Source: Algoriphagus aestuariicola
Lineage (GTDB): Bacteria > Bacteroidota > Bacteroidia > Cytophagales > Cyclobacteriaceae
DNA length: 64,000 nucleotides
Assembly: GCF_017254835.1 (NCBI RefSeq)
Contig: NZ_JAFKCW010000002.1
Span: forward strand, 604,592-668,591
Reading direction: 5' to 3'
The translations under genes and the position numbers were made by a program. Below are positions 55,059 through 63,419 of the stretch, piece after piece (position 1 is the stretch's first letter; every line of letters starts with the position of its first letter). A model generated the notes under the pieces. The model made no database searches and had not been told where the DNA came from. It worked only from the letters and a program-made list of their open reading frames with translations.

Positions 55059-55138
55059 GATTTGAAAAATTTTGGGTTGAAAAAAGGAGTACTAATTGCG
55101 CCGTTGGCACTCTTAAAAATAACGATTTCAAACAAAAA

Positions 55139-55296
55139 CCCAGCATTTCATGCTAGACTGTCACAGGACGCGCCGTTGGTACTTTGCCACAAACGTCCGG
55201 CTGAATAGCACTGAAAGTGCGTCCTGTATCAGCCCCAAATGAAATTTGGGGTTTTGAAAAGGATTACAAATCCTGAGCCCTGAAGGGGCGATCTGT
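55139..55296 (+). repeat. 158-bp direct repeat, copy B
   Basis: Same length and direction as copy A, with a small number of substitutions (e.g. CACGGGACGTGCC versus CACAGGACGCGCC). It begins CCCAGCATTTCATGCTAGAC and ends GGGGCGATCTGT. Confidence 0.85.
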
Positions 55297-55363
55297 TCAA
55301 ATTGTGAAGATTAATACAGATCGTGCCTTCAGCACTCTGGACCCTAAATCGGTTCGATCAGTA

Positions 55364-55415
55364 CCCAGCATTTCATGCTGCGCTGTAACAGGACGTGCCG
55401 TTGGCACTTTGCCAC
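55364..55415 (+). repeat. partial third copy of the RAYT repeat
   Basis: CCCAGCATTTCATGCTGCGC and ACAGGACGTGCCGTTGGCAC match the first third of copies A and B and then the match stops near GCCACC. Between copy B and this one, 55316-55352 carries another short related piece (CGTGCCTTCAGCACTCTGG). Confidence 0.7.
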
Positions 55416-55453
55416 CTACTAGACTTGGCTTTCCATTCGCAACTCTTCCCAAC

Positions 55454-56794
55454 TCAACTCCCAAAAACCACTTTGATCTCAGCTGAAGCCATCTTTTTCA
55501 CCCAGGCATTCTGTTCGTTAATGGCAGTATTCCAGAGGTAAAGGGATTTCAAAGTCTTCATTTCAGAAAGGGGTTCCAAGCCCTCACCGCTTACTTTTGT
55601 CCCATTCAGATTTAGAACTTCAAGCCGGGAAAGGCTTTTCAAATCCGAAATACCACGGTCGGTGATAGGGTTGTTTTCGATTCGAAGCCTCTGCAAATTG
55701 GAAAATTGGGCGATCAGACTGAGATCAGAATCCTGAATACCAGCTCCTGCCAAAGTCAGCCATAAAATCTGATCCTTGAGGGGCAGCAGGGCTTTCAGAA
55801 GTTCGGAAGCATTTCCATTGGTGGCTTCTTCCGGCAACACCACATCCAAAGCCCCGTTTTCCCGGGTCAATACCCTGACCCTAAATCCCATTTTCTCCAA
55901 TCCCTGAAGTTGGGCTGTATCGATTTGGATTGCTGCCACATTTTCGGATACCAGGATGTTCAGTCTGGGTTTTGCCCATTCGATCAATTCCTCATCGGCT
56001 TCGGTTAAAAAAACTTTCGGATCCGCATTTTCTTTTTCAATCCACCAAGTGATCAGCTGGATCTCCTCTTCTGAAAGTGGCTTCTTTCCCTCGGCGGGCA
56101 TAAAATCCTCATGATCTGATGGCAAAGTCACCCGACGGACAACTTCGCTTTTTTCAGCATTTGCAGCCAAAATCACCGGGCCGTTTTCACCACCTTTCAG
56201 CAGGGATTCGTAGGAACTCATATCCAATTCCCCTTTGGATTTCCCGGCCCGGTGGCAGCTTTGGCACTTACTCTTTAAAATCGGCTGAACCACATCCGTG
56301 AAAACCTCGGCTTCTTCCACACTCGCCAAAATCCTGCCCTTGCCATCCTCCTGCCTCTCCCCGAAAGGCGCATAAGCAGTCAGATAGTCCTCTCCATGGG
56401 TAAGGCTTCCCCCAAAATGTCCCGTGACAAAAAGGCTGAGCATGAGCGTTCCCAACACTGAATAGTTGACTTTTTTGGAAAAGCGATCCTCGTGTTTATT
56501 CACCCACCAAGCCACAACGGAAAGTACGACCGTGAGCCATCCCGCAGCCAAATGGATATCCAGCAAACTCCCTTCATAGCCCCCACTTTGGGAAAGCAGA
56601 AATCCAAGCAAGGCTGCAATCAAAGCACTGGCCGCTCCCAAAAACAGAATGAAATTTACCGCTTCCTGGAGCGTCGGCTTTTTGAGTAAAACCACATAGG
56701 TTTTCAACAACACGCCAATCATCAAAAACCCGATGGGCAAATGCACCCAAAGCGGGTGAAAACGGCCGATGAATGTGATCAAATCCTGGTTCAT
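55454..56794 (-). CDS. Membrane-anchored cytochrome c-type protein with LRR C-terminus
   Basis: A 446-residue inner-membrane protein. Residues 1-130 form a DUF2231-like bundle of four membrane helices (FHPLWVHLPIGFLMIGVLLK). A planctomycete-type cytochrome c domain follows with haem motif CQSCH (177-181) and PSDHEDFMPAEGKKPLS as distal segment. A C-terminal leucine-rich repeat part (about 330-440) has ADEELIEW then LQRLRIENNPITDRGISDLK. It is the last gene of the DUF1553-DUF1501 operon and probably works in electron transfer for that system. Confidence 0.9.
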   Translation of the reverse strand: MNQDLITFIGRFHPLWVHLPIGFLMIGVLLKTYVVLLKKPTLQEAVNFILFLGAASALIAALLGFLLSQSGGYEGSLLDIHLAAGWLTVVLSVVAWWVNKHEDRFSKKVNYSVLGTLMLSLFVTGHFGGSLTHGEDYLTAYAPFGERQEDGKGRILASVEEAEVFTDVVQPILKSKCQSCHRAGKSKGELDMSSYESLLKGGENGPVILAANAEKSEVVRRVTLPSDHEDFMPAEGKKPLSEEEIQLITWWIEKENADPKVFLTEADEELIEWAKPRLNILVSENVAAIQIDTAQLQGLEKMGFRVRVLTRENGALDVVLPEEATNGNASELLKALLPLKDQILWLTLAGAGIQDSDLSLIAQFSNLQRLRIENNPITDRGISDLKSLSRLEVLNLNGTKVSGEGLEPLSEMKTLKSLYLWNTAINEQNAWVKKMASAEIKVVFGS

Positions 56795-56805
56795 GCTCTT
56801 TGCTG

Positions 56806-58314
56806 CTAAGTCAAAATCCCCTTGACCACATGACCTTCCACATCGGTCAATCTAAACCGGCGGCCCTGATGCTTGTAGGTGAGTTTTTCGTGATCGATGC
56901 CAAACAGATGCAAAATCGTCGCCTGCAGGTCATGGACATGAACCGTATCTTTGACCACGTTGTAGCCAAATTCATCCGTTTCCCCATAGGTAATTCCGGG
57001 CTTCACTCCTGCCCCGCACATCCACTTGGTGAAGCAGCGTGGGTGATGGTCGCGGCCGTAATTGTCCGGTGAAAGCGTGCCTTGACTGTAAACCGTCCTG
57101 CCAAATTCCCCTCCCCAGACGACCAAGGTATCCTCCAAAAGTCCACGCTGCTTTAGGTCTTTGATCAGTGCGGCAGTCGCCTGATCGGTCTTTTTGCATT
57201 GATTTTTGATAGCACCGGGAAGGTTGCCGTGCTGATCCCAACCCTGGTGGTAGAGCTGCACAAACTTCACATCTTTCTCGATGAGCTTTCTCGCCATCAG
57301 GCAATTGGCCGCATAGGTGCCCGGATCCCGGCTTTCTTCTCCATACATCTCATACACCCAGTCCGGTTCGGAAGACATGTCCGTCACTTCCGGAACGGAA
57401 GTCTGCATGCGAAAAGCCATCTCATACTGCGTAATCCGGGCATTGATTTCCGGGTCTCCATAAGTATCCAGCTGCACTTCATTCAGGGATTTCAGGTAGT
57501 CGAGCATCTCCCTTCGGTCCTCTCCCTCGTAGTTTTCAGGATTTCCTAAGTAAAGGACGGGGTCTTTTCCGGACCGAAACTGGATTCCCTGATGCTGGGA
57601 AGGCAAAAAGCCATTTCCCCAAAGTCTCGCATAAAGCGGCTGATCCAACACGGCATCTTTAGAAACCAACACAATAAAAGAGGGGAGATTTTGATTATCC
57701 GAACCCAAACCATAACTCAGCCAGGCACCCATCGAAGGTCTGCCGGGAAGCTGATGTCCGGTTTGGAAAAAAGTAATGGCCGGATCATGGTTGATCTGCC
57801 CGGTTTGCATGCTTTTGATGAAGCAAAGCTCATCCACCAACTCTGCCGTATGCGGCATCAGTTCGCTTACCCAAGCCCTGCTTTGGCCATATTGCTGGAA
57901 TTTGAAAGCAGACGAAGTCATCGGGAAAGAACTCTGGTCCGCACTCATTCCCGTCAGTCGCTGCCCATCACGCACCGATTCCGGAAGTTCCTGTCCATGC
58001 AAATCGACCAGTTTGGGCTTGTAATCAAAAAGGTCCAGCTGAGAGGGTCCACCTGCCTGGAACAGGTAGATCACCCGCTTGGCCTTGGGCATAAAATGGG
58101 GCAATCCCGCCAAGCCATTGGCCGACTCGCTGAGCTGGGGTGGAGTTTGGGGATTTCCCGGGAAAATCTTCTCCATCCCCATCAGCGAACCCAAAGCCAG
58201 GGAACCAATCCCCAGGGAAGTTTTGGTCAGGAAACGCCTTCGGTCCATTTTCTTTTCGATCTCCTGAAGGTCCCGATTCGCGGATCTCAGCGGGGCGTCG
58301 TGGTGAGGATTCAT
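56806..58314 (-). CDS. DUF1501 family protein
   Basis: A 502-residue exported protein of the DUF1501 family (sulfatase-like fold related to alkaline phosphatases). A Tat-like signal lies near residues 22-45 (MDRRRFLTKTSLGIGSLALG), and the frame also has an upstream ATG used here because it starts one base after the previous stop. Motifs: VIYLFQAGGPSQLDLFDYKP, LVVWGGEFGRTVYSQG and GRDHHPRCFTKWMCGAGVKP. The pair DUF1553-DUF1501 is a known planctomycete-type unit of unknown biochemical function, often near cytochromes and sulfatases. Confidence 0.92.
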   Translation of the reverse strand: MNPHHDAPLRSANRDLQEIEKKMDRRRFLTKTSLGIGSLALGSLMGMEKIFPGNPQTPPQLSESANGLAGLPHFMPKAKRVIYLFQAGGPSQLDLFDYKPKLVDLHGQELPESVRDGQRLTGMSADQSSFPMTSSAFKFQQYGQSRAWVSELMPHTAELVDELCFIKSMQTGQINHDPAITFFQTGHQLPGRPSMGAWLSYGLGSDNQNLPSFIVLVSKDAVLDQPLYARLWGNGFLPSQHQGIQFRSGKDPVLYLGNPENYEGEDRREMLDYLKSLNEVQLDTYGDPEINARITQYEMAFRMQTSVPEVTDMSSEPDWVYEMYGEESRDPGTYAANCLMARKLIEKDVKFVQLYHQGWDQHGNLPGAIKNQCKKTDQATAALIKDLKQRGLLEDTLVVWGGEFGRTVYSQGTLSPDNYGRDHHPRCFTKWMCGAGVKPGITYGETDEFGYNVVKDTVHVHDLQATILHLFGIDHEKLTYKHQGRRFRLTDVEGHVVKGILT

Positions 58315-58315
58315 C

Positions 58316-61300
58316 TTATCTCTTGGTTAGGGCTGCGTCCGAATTGATAATTACACTGGCAGTGACCGCATTGGCGGCTACCTGCACAGGATCAAGGTCA
58401 GGGCTGATCGTGTACTCTCCGGTTTCCAGCCAACCTTTCAGTTTTTCGCCGTCTGCCGTGAATTTCCGAAACTCATTTTCTCTCAAATCCAGCAGGATTT
58501 CAAGTTCTTTCGGATGAGGATTTCTTCCGATCAGCTTTCGGAAGGTCGTCTTTATCGCTTCCGAAATTTCAGGATAGGCCATCATCTGCTCGCCCAAAAC
58601 CTTCGAAGCTTCCACGAAAGTCGGGTCGTTGAGTAAAGCCAAAGCTTGGAGTGGTGTATTGGTTTCCTGACGCTTGCTGACCGAAACACTGTGATCCGGA
58701 GCATCGAAAATAGCCATGGTGGGATGATGTACCGAACGTTTCCAGATCGTGTACAGGCTCCGGCGATAGAGATTTTCACCCTTGCTTTGCACGTAATTTC
58801 CTCCGTTCACTCTCCAAAGTCCCTCCGGCTGATAGGGAAACACACTTTTACCGCCGATCTCGGGATTCAACAAACCGGAAGCAGCCAGGGCATTGTCGCG
58901 GATCAATTCGGCGGGCAAACGAACCGCCGGTCCCCTGGCCAAGAGCGTATTGTCCGCATCTCTTTCCTCAAGTTCCGGCCTTTTGTTCGAAGCTTGGCGA
59001 TAGGTCGCCGAGGTCACGATCAGCCTTTGCATGGCTTTCACATCCCAACCCGATCGCTGAAACTCCAGCGCCAGCCAATCCAGCAATTCCGGATGGGAAG
59101 GCAGTTGGCCCTGATTCCCAAAATCTCCCGAAGTAGCCACCAGCCCTTTTCCAAAGTAATTCTGCCAAAATCGGTTGACCGCCACTCTCGCGGTCAGGGG
59201 ATTTTCCGGCGAAGTCAGCCATTTAGCTAGGCCCAGTCGGTTTCTTGGAAGCTCCGCCTTCATGGGAAGGACACTTTCCGGGGTATTCGGGAAAACCTCC
59301 TCCCCGTGCAGGTTATATTCTCCCCGGGTCAGGATATAGGTGGGGCGCTTTTCGGCTTTGTCCTGCATGATCATCATCTCAGGAATCACTTCAACCGAAT
59401 CAGAATAGGTCTTTCTCTGGGCAATAACGGCTTTGAGCTTTTCCCGATAAGCCGAGGAATGGTTGTTGAGAAACAGCTTTTTCAGGTCCTGCTTTTCGGA
59501 GGCTGTAAATTGATCCGCCCCCTTGCCGAGGGTGGATTTGTAAACTTCCGGACTGGAAATCTGCCGGATTTCCAAGGGTGAAAGCTCCATATTGTACACA
59601 CTGACTTCATCCACGAGCGCATCTTTCAGGCCTTTTCCCCTCCAGACCGCACCGACCTGCAAACCGGGTTGTGCTCCTTTGAAAAGGATGTCCTTGTACA
59701 GGTTGTCGTATGTCGTTTGGGTGGGCATCTCGGTGCCATTCAGGTAGACTTTCAGGCCTTTGGCTTTGGATGATCCGTCATAGGTCATGACCAGATTCAC
59801 CCATTGATCCCGTGGAATGTCCTGCTCGGTGACTTTGGTGATGGCATTGTAGGGAGCGGTATGGGCCATCAGCAACTCCAGCCGGCTGTCCTTCAGGCTG
59901 AGGTGATAGCCCCGCCAGTTGTAGAGGACCGCTCCCGAACCCTTGTGGAAGATCGCCCCGTGGGTCAGGGCTTCGGGAATATTCACCCAAATGCTCACAG
60001 AAAAGGGTTCGCTTTTGGAGAAAACCCCGCTTCCGCCCAAGTCCAGCCACATATCCCCGTTGAGCCGCACTCCCTTTCCCCTGAGCCCTTCCACATACCT
60101 TGGAACTTGGTTTTTTACCTCGCTGCTTTCCATGGTTCCCTTTTGAGCAGGATTGAGCTGGTTTTGGATGGAGTTTTGGTCAAAAGAATAAAAGGCCACG
60201 CGGCTTGCCGGAAACTCCCGATTGGCTTCCTTTTGGTAGGCTTTGGCATCCAGCCAAGCTTGAAAGGCCGCTTCTTGTTCCTTTGCCACTTGCTCCAAAG
60301 CTGCCTCTTGGCTTTCTTTCTGGGAAAGCAGATAAGCCAGCATCCTGTCCTTTTCGGCATCGGTCAACAACATCGTCGGCGCAGGCATGGCATCGTCCCA
60401 GGAAATCTGCCCGGCCTCATCCACCTGGTTGAAAAAGCTGCTCAACTCAAAGAAATTCTTCTGGGAAATCGGGTCATACTTATGGTCGTGACATCTGGCA
60501 CAACCCAAGGTCAAAGCCATAAAAGCCTGCCCCATGGTACTGGTACGGTCCACCACATACTCCACCCGAAACTCCTCCTCCACGATCCCTCCTTCCATGT
60601 TTTGGGGATGGATGCGGTTGAAAGCCGTGGCGATCAGCTGGTCTTTGGTTGGATTGGGAAGCAGGTCGCCCGCCAACTGATCCCTGATAAACTGGTCGTA
60701 GGGCAGGTTTTGGTTATAGGCATTGATCATCCAGTCCCGATACGGGGAAGCATCCCGGTAGCGGTCCACGGTATAGCCATGGGTATCTGCAAATCGCGCA
60801 ATATCCATCCAATGCATCGCCATCTTTTCCCCATAGTGCGGGGAATCGAGCAGTCGATTCACCTGCTTTTCGTAGGCATCCGGAGAGGCGTCAGCCAGAA
60901 AGGCGTCCATTTCAGCCAATGTCGGTGGCAAACCGGTCAGATCCAGACTCAGTCTTCTCAAGAGGATTTCCTTGTCTGCTTCGGGAGAAGGCTGGATTTT
61001 TTCCCCCTCCAGTTTGGCGAGTACAAAGCGGTCGATGGGATTCTTAGCCCAGGCCTGAGCCTTCACTTTCGGCAAATCCCGCGCTTGGGGAGGGATAAAG
61101 GCCCAGTGTGGTTTGTATTCGGCCCCGTCTTCGATCCACTTGATCAGGATGGCCTTTTCCCTTGGACTTAGGGTCAGATTGGATTCAATGGAAGGCATCC
61201 TATATTCTGGATCTTCAGAAATAATCCGGTGAAAGAGTTCGCTTTTGTTCAGGTTACCGGGTTTGATGGCAAACTTGCCCGGGGATTCCTTGAGTCCGGC

Positions 61301-61525
61301 AAAAGCCATCTCGGGGTCATGGAGGCTGAGTCCCGCTTTCTGTGCAGCGAGGTCAGGACCATGGCAGGCAAAGCACTTGTCGGACAAGATCGGCTTGACG
61401 TGAATGTTGAAATCAAGGGCTTCGGGGAGTTCCTCATAGGCCAGCTGCACCTCCTCCGGCAACTCAGGGCTGCAGGAAAAAAAGAGGAAAAGCAGGCAAA
61501 GCAAGGACAGGACTCGGGACTTCAT
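58316..61525 (-). CDS. PSD1-type cytochrome with DUF1549, LamG and DUF1553 domains
   Basis: A 1069-residue lipoprotein (lipobox FLFFSCSP, Cys18). In order: cytochrome domain PSCyt1 with haem motif CFACH (51-55) and HRIISEDPEYRMPS as distal segment; DUF1549 (about 155-385, LRRLSLDLTGLPPT, RFADTHGYTVDRYRDASPYR) with a second haem-type motif CARCHDHK; a LamG/concanavalin-like insert (about 440-640, FYSFDQNSIQN, VSIWVNIPE); DUF1553 (about 730-1060, NRLGLAKWLTSPENPLTARV, SATYRQASNKRPEL). It is the first gene of the operon, one base before the DUF1501 start. Family members are extracellular or periplasmic electron-transfer or carbohydrate-linked proteins. Confidence 0.93.
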   Translation of the reverse strand: MKSRVLSLLCLLFLFFSCSPELPEEVQLAYEELPEALDFNIHVKPILSDKCFACHGPDLAAQKAGLSLHDPEMAFAGLKESPGKFAIKPGNLNKSELFHRIISEDPEYRMPSIESNLTLSPREKAILIKWIEDGAEYKPHWAFIPPQARDLPKVKAQAWAKNPIDRFVLAKLEGEKIQPSPEADKEILLRRLSLDLTGLPPTLAEMDAFLADASPDAYEKQVNRLLDSPHYGEKMAMHWMDIARFADTHGYTVDRYRDASPYRDWMINAYNQNLPYDQFIRDQLAGDLLPNPTKDQLIATAFNRIHPQNMEGGIVEEEFRVEYVVDRTSTMGQAFMALTLGCARCHDHKYDPISQKNFFELSSFFNQVDEAGQISWDDAMPAPTMLLTDAEKDRMLAYLLSQKESQEAALEQVAKEQEAAFQAWLDAKAYQKEANREFPASRVAFYSFDQNSIQNQLNPAQKGTMESSEVKNQVPRYVEGLRGKGVRLNGDMWLDLGGSGVFSKSEPFSVSIWVNIPEALTHGAIFHKGSGAVLYNWRGYHLSLKDSRLELLMAHTAPYNAITKVTEQDIPRDQWVNLVMTYDGSSKAKGLKVYLNGTEMPTQTTYDNLYKDILFKGAQPGLQVGAVWRGKGLKDALVDEVSVYNMELSPLEIRQISSPEVYKSTLGKGADQFTASEKQDLKKLFLNNHSSAYREKLKAVIAQRKTYSDSVEVIPEMMIMQDKAEKRPTYILTRGEYNLHGEEVFPNTPESVLPMKAELPRNRLGLAKWLTSPENPLTARVAVNRFWQNYFGKGLVATSGDFGNQGQLPSHPELLDWLALEFQRSGWDVKAMQRLIVTSATYRQASNKRPELEERDADNTLLARGPAVRLPAELIRDNALAASGLLNPEIGGKSVFPYQPEGLWRVNGGNYVQSKGENLYRRSLYTIWKRSVHHPTMAIFDAPDHSVSVSKRQETNTPLQALALLNDPTFVEASKVLGEQMMAYPEISEAIKTTFRKLIGRNPHPKELEILLDLRENEFRKFTADGEKLKGWLETGEYTISPDLDPVQVAANAVTASVIINSDAALTKR

Positions 61526-62009
61526 CGGGGACTCAATCTGAACTCAAACTACTGGAAATTCAGGTATTATCCCACATGGGGTGTCGGGTATTGTGGGGAA
61601 ATGCGGGAAGATACCAGAAGGATACCCCAAAGGTTATGAAGACAGACTACAGCGCGATGAGAGAAAAATACCAATAGCTAAACGAGATATCTTGAGTTAC
61701 AATTTCAAAAAATAGAAAAGTGTAGATGCTCCCGATGGCTATGGTGGACTAGACCTTACGAAGCTATGTCCATGCCACGAAAAAGCCCATCCAAAACAGG
61801 TCTGGAAGGGCAGAAAATGCTTTGATTGGATGACTTTTAAACGTAATGAACAATTCTGAAGAAACTTTTTCAGCTGAAAGGACCTAAAAATCCAACTGAA
61901 ATCCCGACTCAATCCCCATAGGCACCTCACTGGTTTTCTCGAAAAAATCGGGACAGGCAGTGCAACGGCGCTTTCATTGTTCCCGCCGCCGGCGGGCAAG
62001 CTGTGCTTC
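61526..62009. other. intergenic region upstream of the PSD1 gene
   Basis: About 480 bases without a supported gene, between the operon start and the first attC-like site. It has a small palindrome TGTGCTTCGCACA next to the hairpin at 62002-62014. Confidence 0.4.
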
Positions 62010-62145
62010 GCACACAACGTTTCGCAGCTACAAGAAGTTGGCGATTACGGAGACGAAAACTGTCCGCCAGCACTGCACTTGATAAGAAGCTCAAAGCTTC
62101 ATATAACCACTGAAACGCCAATTTCTTGTAGGTGCTGTTAGCTGC
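62010..62145 (-). repeat. attC-like hairpin A (integron cassette end)
   Basis: A 136-bp imperfect inverted repeat. Read on the minus strand it begins GCAGCTAAC and ends GTTGTGTGC. Long inner arms pair almost perfectly (CACCTACAAGAAATTGGCG with CGCCAACTTCTTGTAGCTG, two mismatches in 19). Boundary AAC and GTT triplets, arm asymmetry, and length fit attC sites. Its first nine bases are complementary to the last nine bases of hairpin B at the other end of the cassette. Confidence 0.65.
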
Positions 62146-62914
62146 TGCCTTTCTTCCTTTTTGCTTGTAGTTTGTCAAAGTCAAAATATTTTTTTGTCTC
62201 TTGGTTTAATATCAGAATTATATTTTGCAGTTCTTCTAAACTATTCTCATTATCATTTAAAACTAACAAGTCATCATTTAGTCTATTCTGATTGGTAAGT
62301 AAGTCTTTTTCAACAGACAATCCAACCCACAGATTGCCTTCAATTATTCTTTTGATTGATTGTATTTCGCCAAACTTGTCGTGAAATGAACTTATGCTTA
62401 AAAAGCTTTCATAGATAAGTGTAAGTCCGTAAATTTTGTTTAGTTCTTGTTTTGATAATTCTCTTCCGTGTTCTAAAGTTTTATCAGAAATCGATTGAAG
62501 ATTGATTGTTGAAATAGTCTGTCTTAATTGAAAAGAATATTGACATAATTTCTGCACATTCATTAACAGCATAAAAATAACCCTTGGTTGAACAGAGTTC
62601 TTATGTTCTTTAAAATCTAATTTCAGTTTAGTAATGTAATCCTTAATTAATAAAAATTCTTTTTGAGGTTCGTTCTTAACACTTGGTTCAATATATTCAA
62701 GCTTTACAGATGTCAATAGATTTAAAACTAAGCCGATTTGTTTTTTTAGATAATATTGAAAGTTTCGTTTGGTGCGAAATTCCTCATATTTTTTTTGTGC
62801 AAATGGAATAATTACAGAAGCTATAAGTGTCAAGGTCGCAACTAACAAAACCCAACCGTCCCAATCAATCTTTCCCGATTCTTCAATTATTTTTTCTGGT
62901 ACTACTTCTTTCAT
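62138..62914 (-). CDS. Cassette-borne membrane protein, hypothetical
   Basis: A 258-residue protein with one N-terminal membrane helix (WVLLVATLTLIASVIIPFA) and a helical cytoplasmic part (KNFQYYLKKQIGL-like segments, many Lys, Glu, Leu). No family recognised. The gene is much more AT-rich than its chromosomal neighbours. Its stop codon TAA (62138-62140) lies inside the first nine bases of the attC-like hairpin A, as is common for integron cassette genes. It follows the 103-residue gene by 22 bases in the same direction. Confidence 0.75.
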   Translation of the reverse strand: MKEVVPEKIIEESGKIDWDGWVLLVATLTLIASVIIPFAQKKYEEFRTKRNFQYYLKKQIGLVLNLLTSVKLEYIEPSVKNEPQKEFLLIKDYITKLKLDFKEHKNSVQPRVIFMLLMNVQKLCQYSFQLRQTISTINLQSISDKTLEHGRELSKQELNKIYGLTLIYESFLSISSFHDKFGEIQSIKRIIEGNLWVGLSVEKDLLTNQNRLNDDLLVLNDNENSLEELQNIILILNQETKKYFDFDKLQAKRKKGSS

Positions 62915-62936
62915 ATTTTATTGTTATTAGATTGAC

Positions 62937-63248
62937 CTACATTGAGTAAAGTGTTTTCAAAAATGTACCATAGTTTCCTATGTCAATAAGCTCATCCTTG
63001 TCTGATTTTATAGCAAGTCCGAAAATATTGGTTTCCTCGTCAAAATAAATCTTATAACCATTTCCGTCTTCGGTCTCTTCTAATACTGTCCATAGTTCGT
63101 AAATATCTGTAGAGTCATTTGAGTTTTTATACTTCTGTTTTGTTGGCTCGATTAAACATTTTGTCAAGTCAAGTCCAAAAACATTTTTTAAGTCTTGTTC
63201 AACTTGCAATTCAAGGCTTATTATCTCTTTTATTTCTTTCGATTTCAT
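62937..63248 (-). CDS. Cassette-borne small cytoplasmic protein, hypothetical
   Basis: A 103-residue acidic protein without signal (LELQVEQDLKNVFGLDLTKC, DIYELWTVLEETEDGNGYKI). The mixed helix and strand pattern and its acidity recall small immunity-like proteins, but no family is recognised. It is the first gene of a two-gene cassette, starting about 25 bases inside the hairpin B boundary, and is AT-rich. Confidence 0.7.
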   Translation of the reverse strand: MKSKEIKEIISLELQVEQDLKNVFGLDLTKCLIEPTKQKYKNSNDSTDIYELWTVLEETEDGNGYKIYFDEETNIFGLAIKSDKDELIDIGNYGTFLKTLYSM

Positions 63249-63272
63249 TTATTTAGGCTTCGTCTTAAGGTT

Positions 63273-63406
63273 GCAGCTAACGGTCTCGGCTATGAGTAGT
63301 TGCGTGGGTTAGCACTTAACTTTGCAAGTACACACCAAACTGAAAATCCGCGAGGATTTTCAGAAGTAGGCGAGATCAAGCAATTACTTATAGCTATTGT
63401 TGTGCG
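63273..63406 (-). repeat. attC-like hairpin B (integron cassette end)
   Basis: A 134-bp imperfect inverted repeat. On the minus strand it begins CGCACAAC and ends GTTAGCTGC. Inner arms TAGCTATAAGTAATTGCTTG and CACGCAACTACTCATAGCCG pair with five mismatches in 20, and a small perfect hairpin GAAAATCC/GGATTTTC sits in its loop. Size matches hairpin A. Confidence 0.6.
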
Positions 63407-63419
63407 TTCGTACTTTTAT

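Noticed and set aside
57592-58347. 251-codon plus-strand open frame opposite the DUF1501 gene
   Set aside because: Antisense shadow of DUF1501; no independent start context or motif.
59804-61171. 455-codon plus-strand open frame opposite the PSD1/DUF1553 gene
   Set aside because: It lies wholly antisense to a well-supported gene whose domains and haem motifs are clear; no domain is recognisable in the plus frame.
61739-62017. 92-codon minus-strand frame after the attC-like hairpin A, considered as the next cassette's gene
   Set aside because: Composition is Cys/Pro/Ser-rich and unlike a protein, and the frame starts inside the hairpin boundary; no evidence for a gene.
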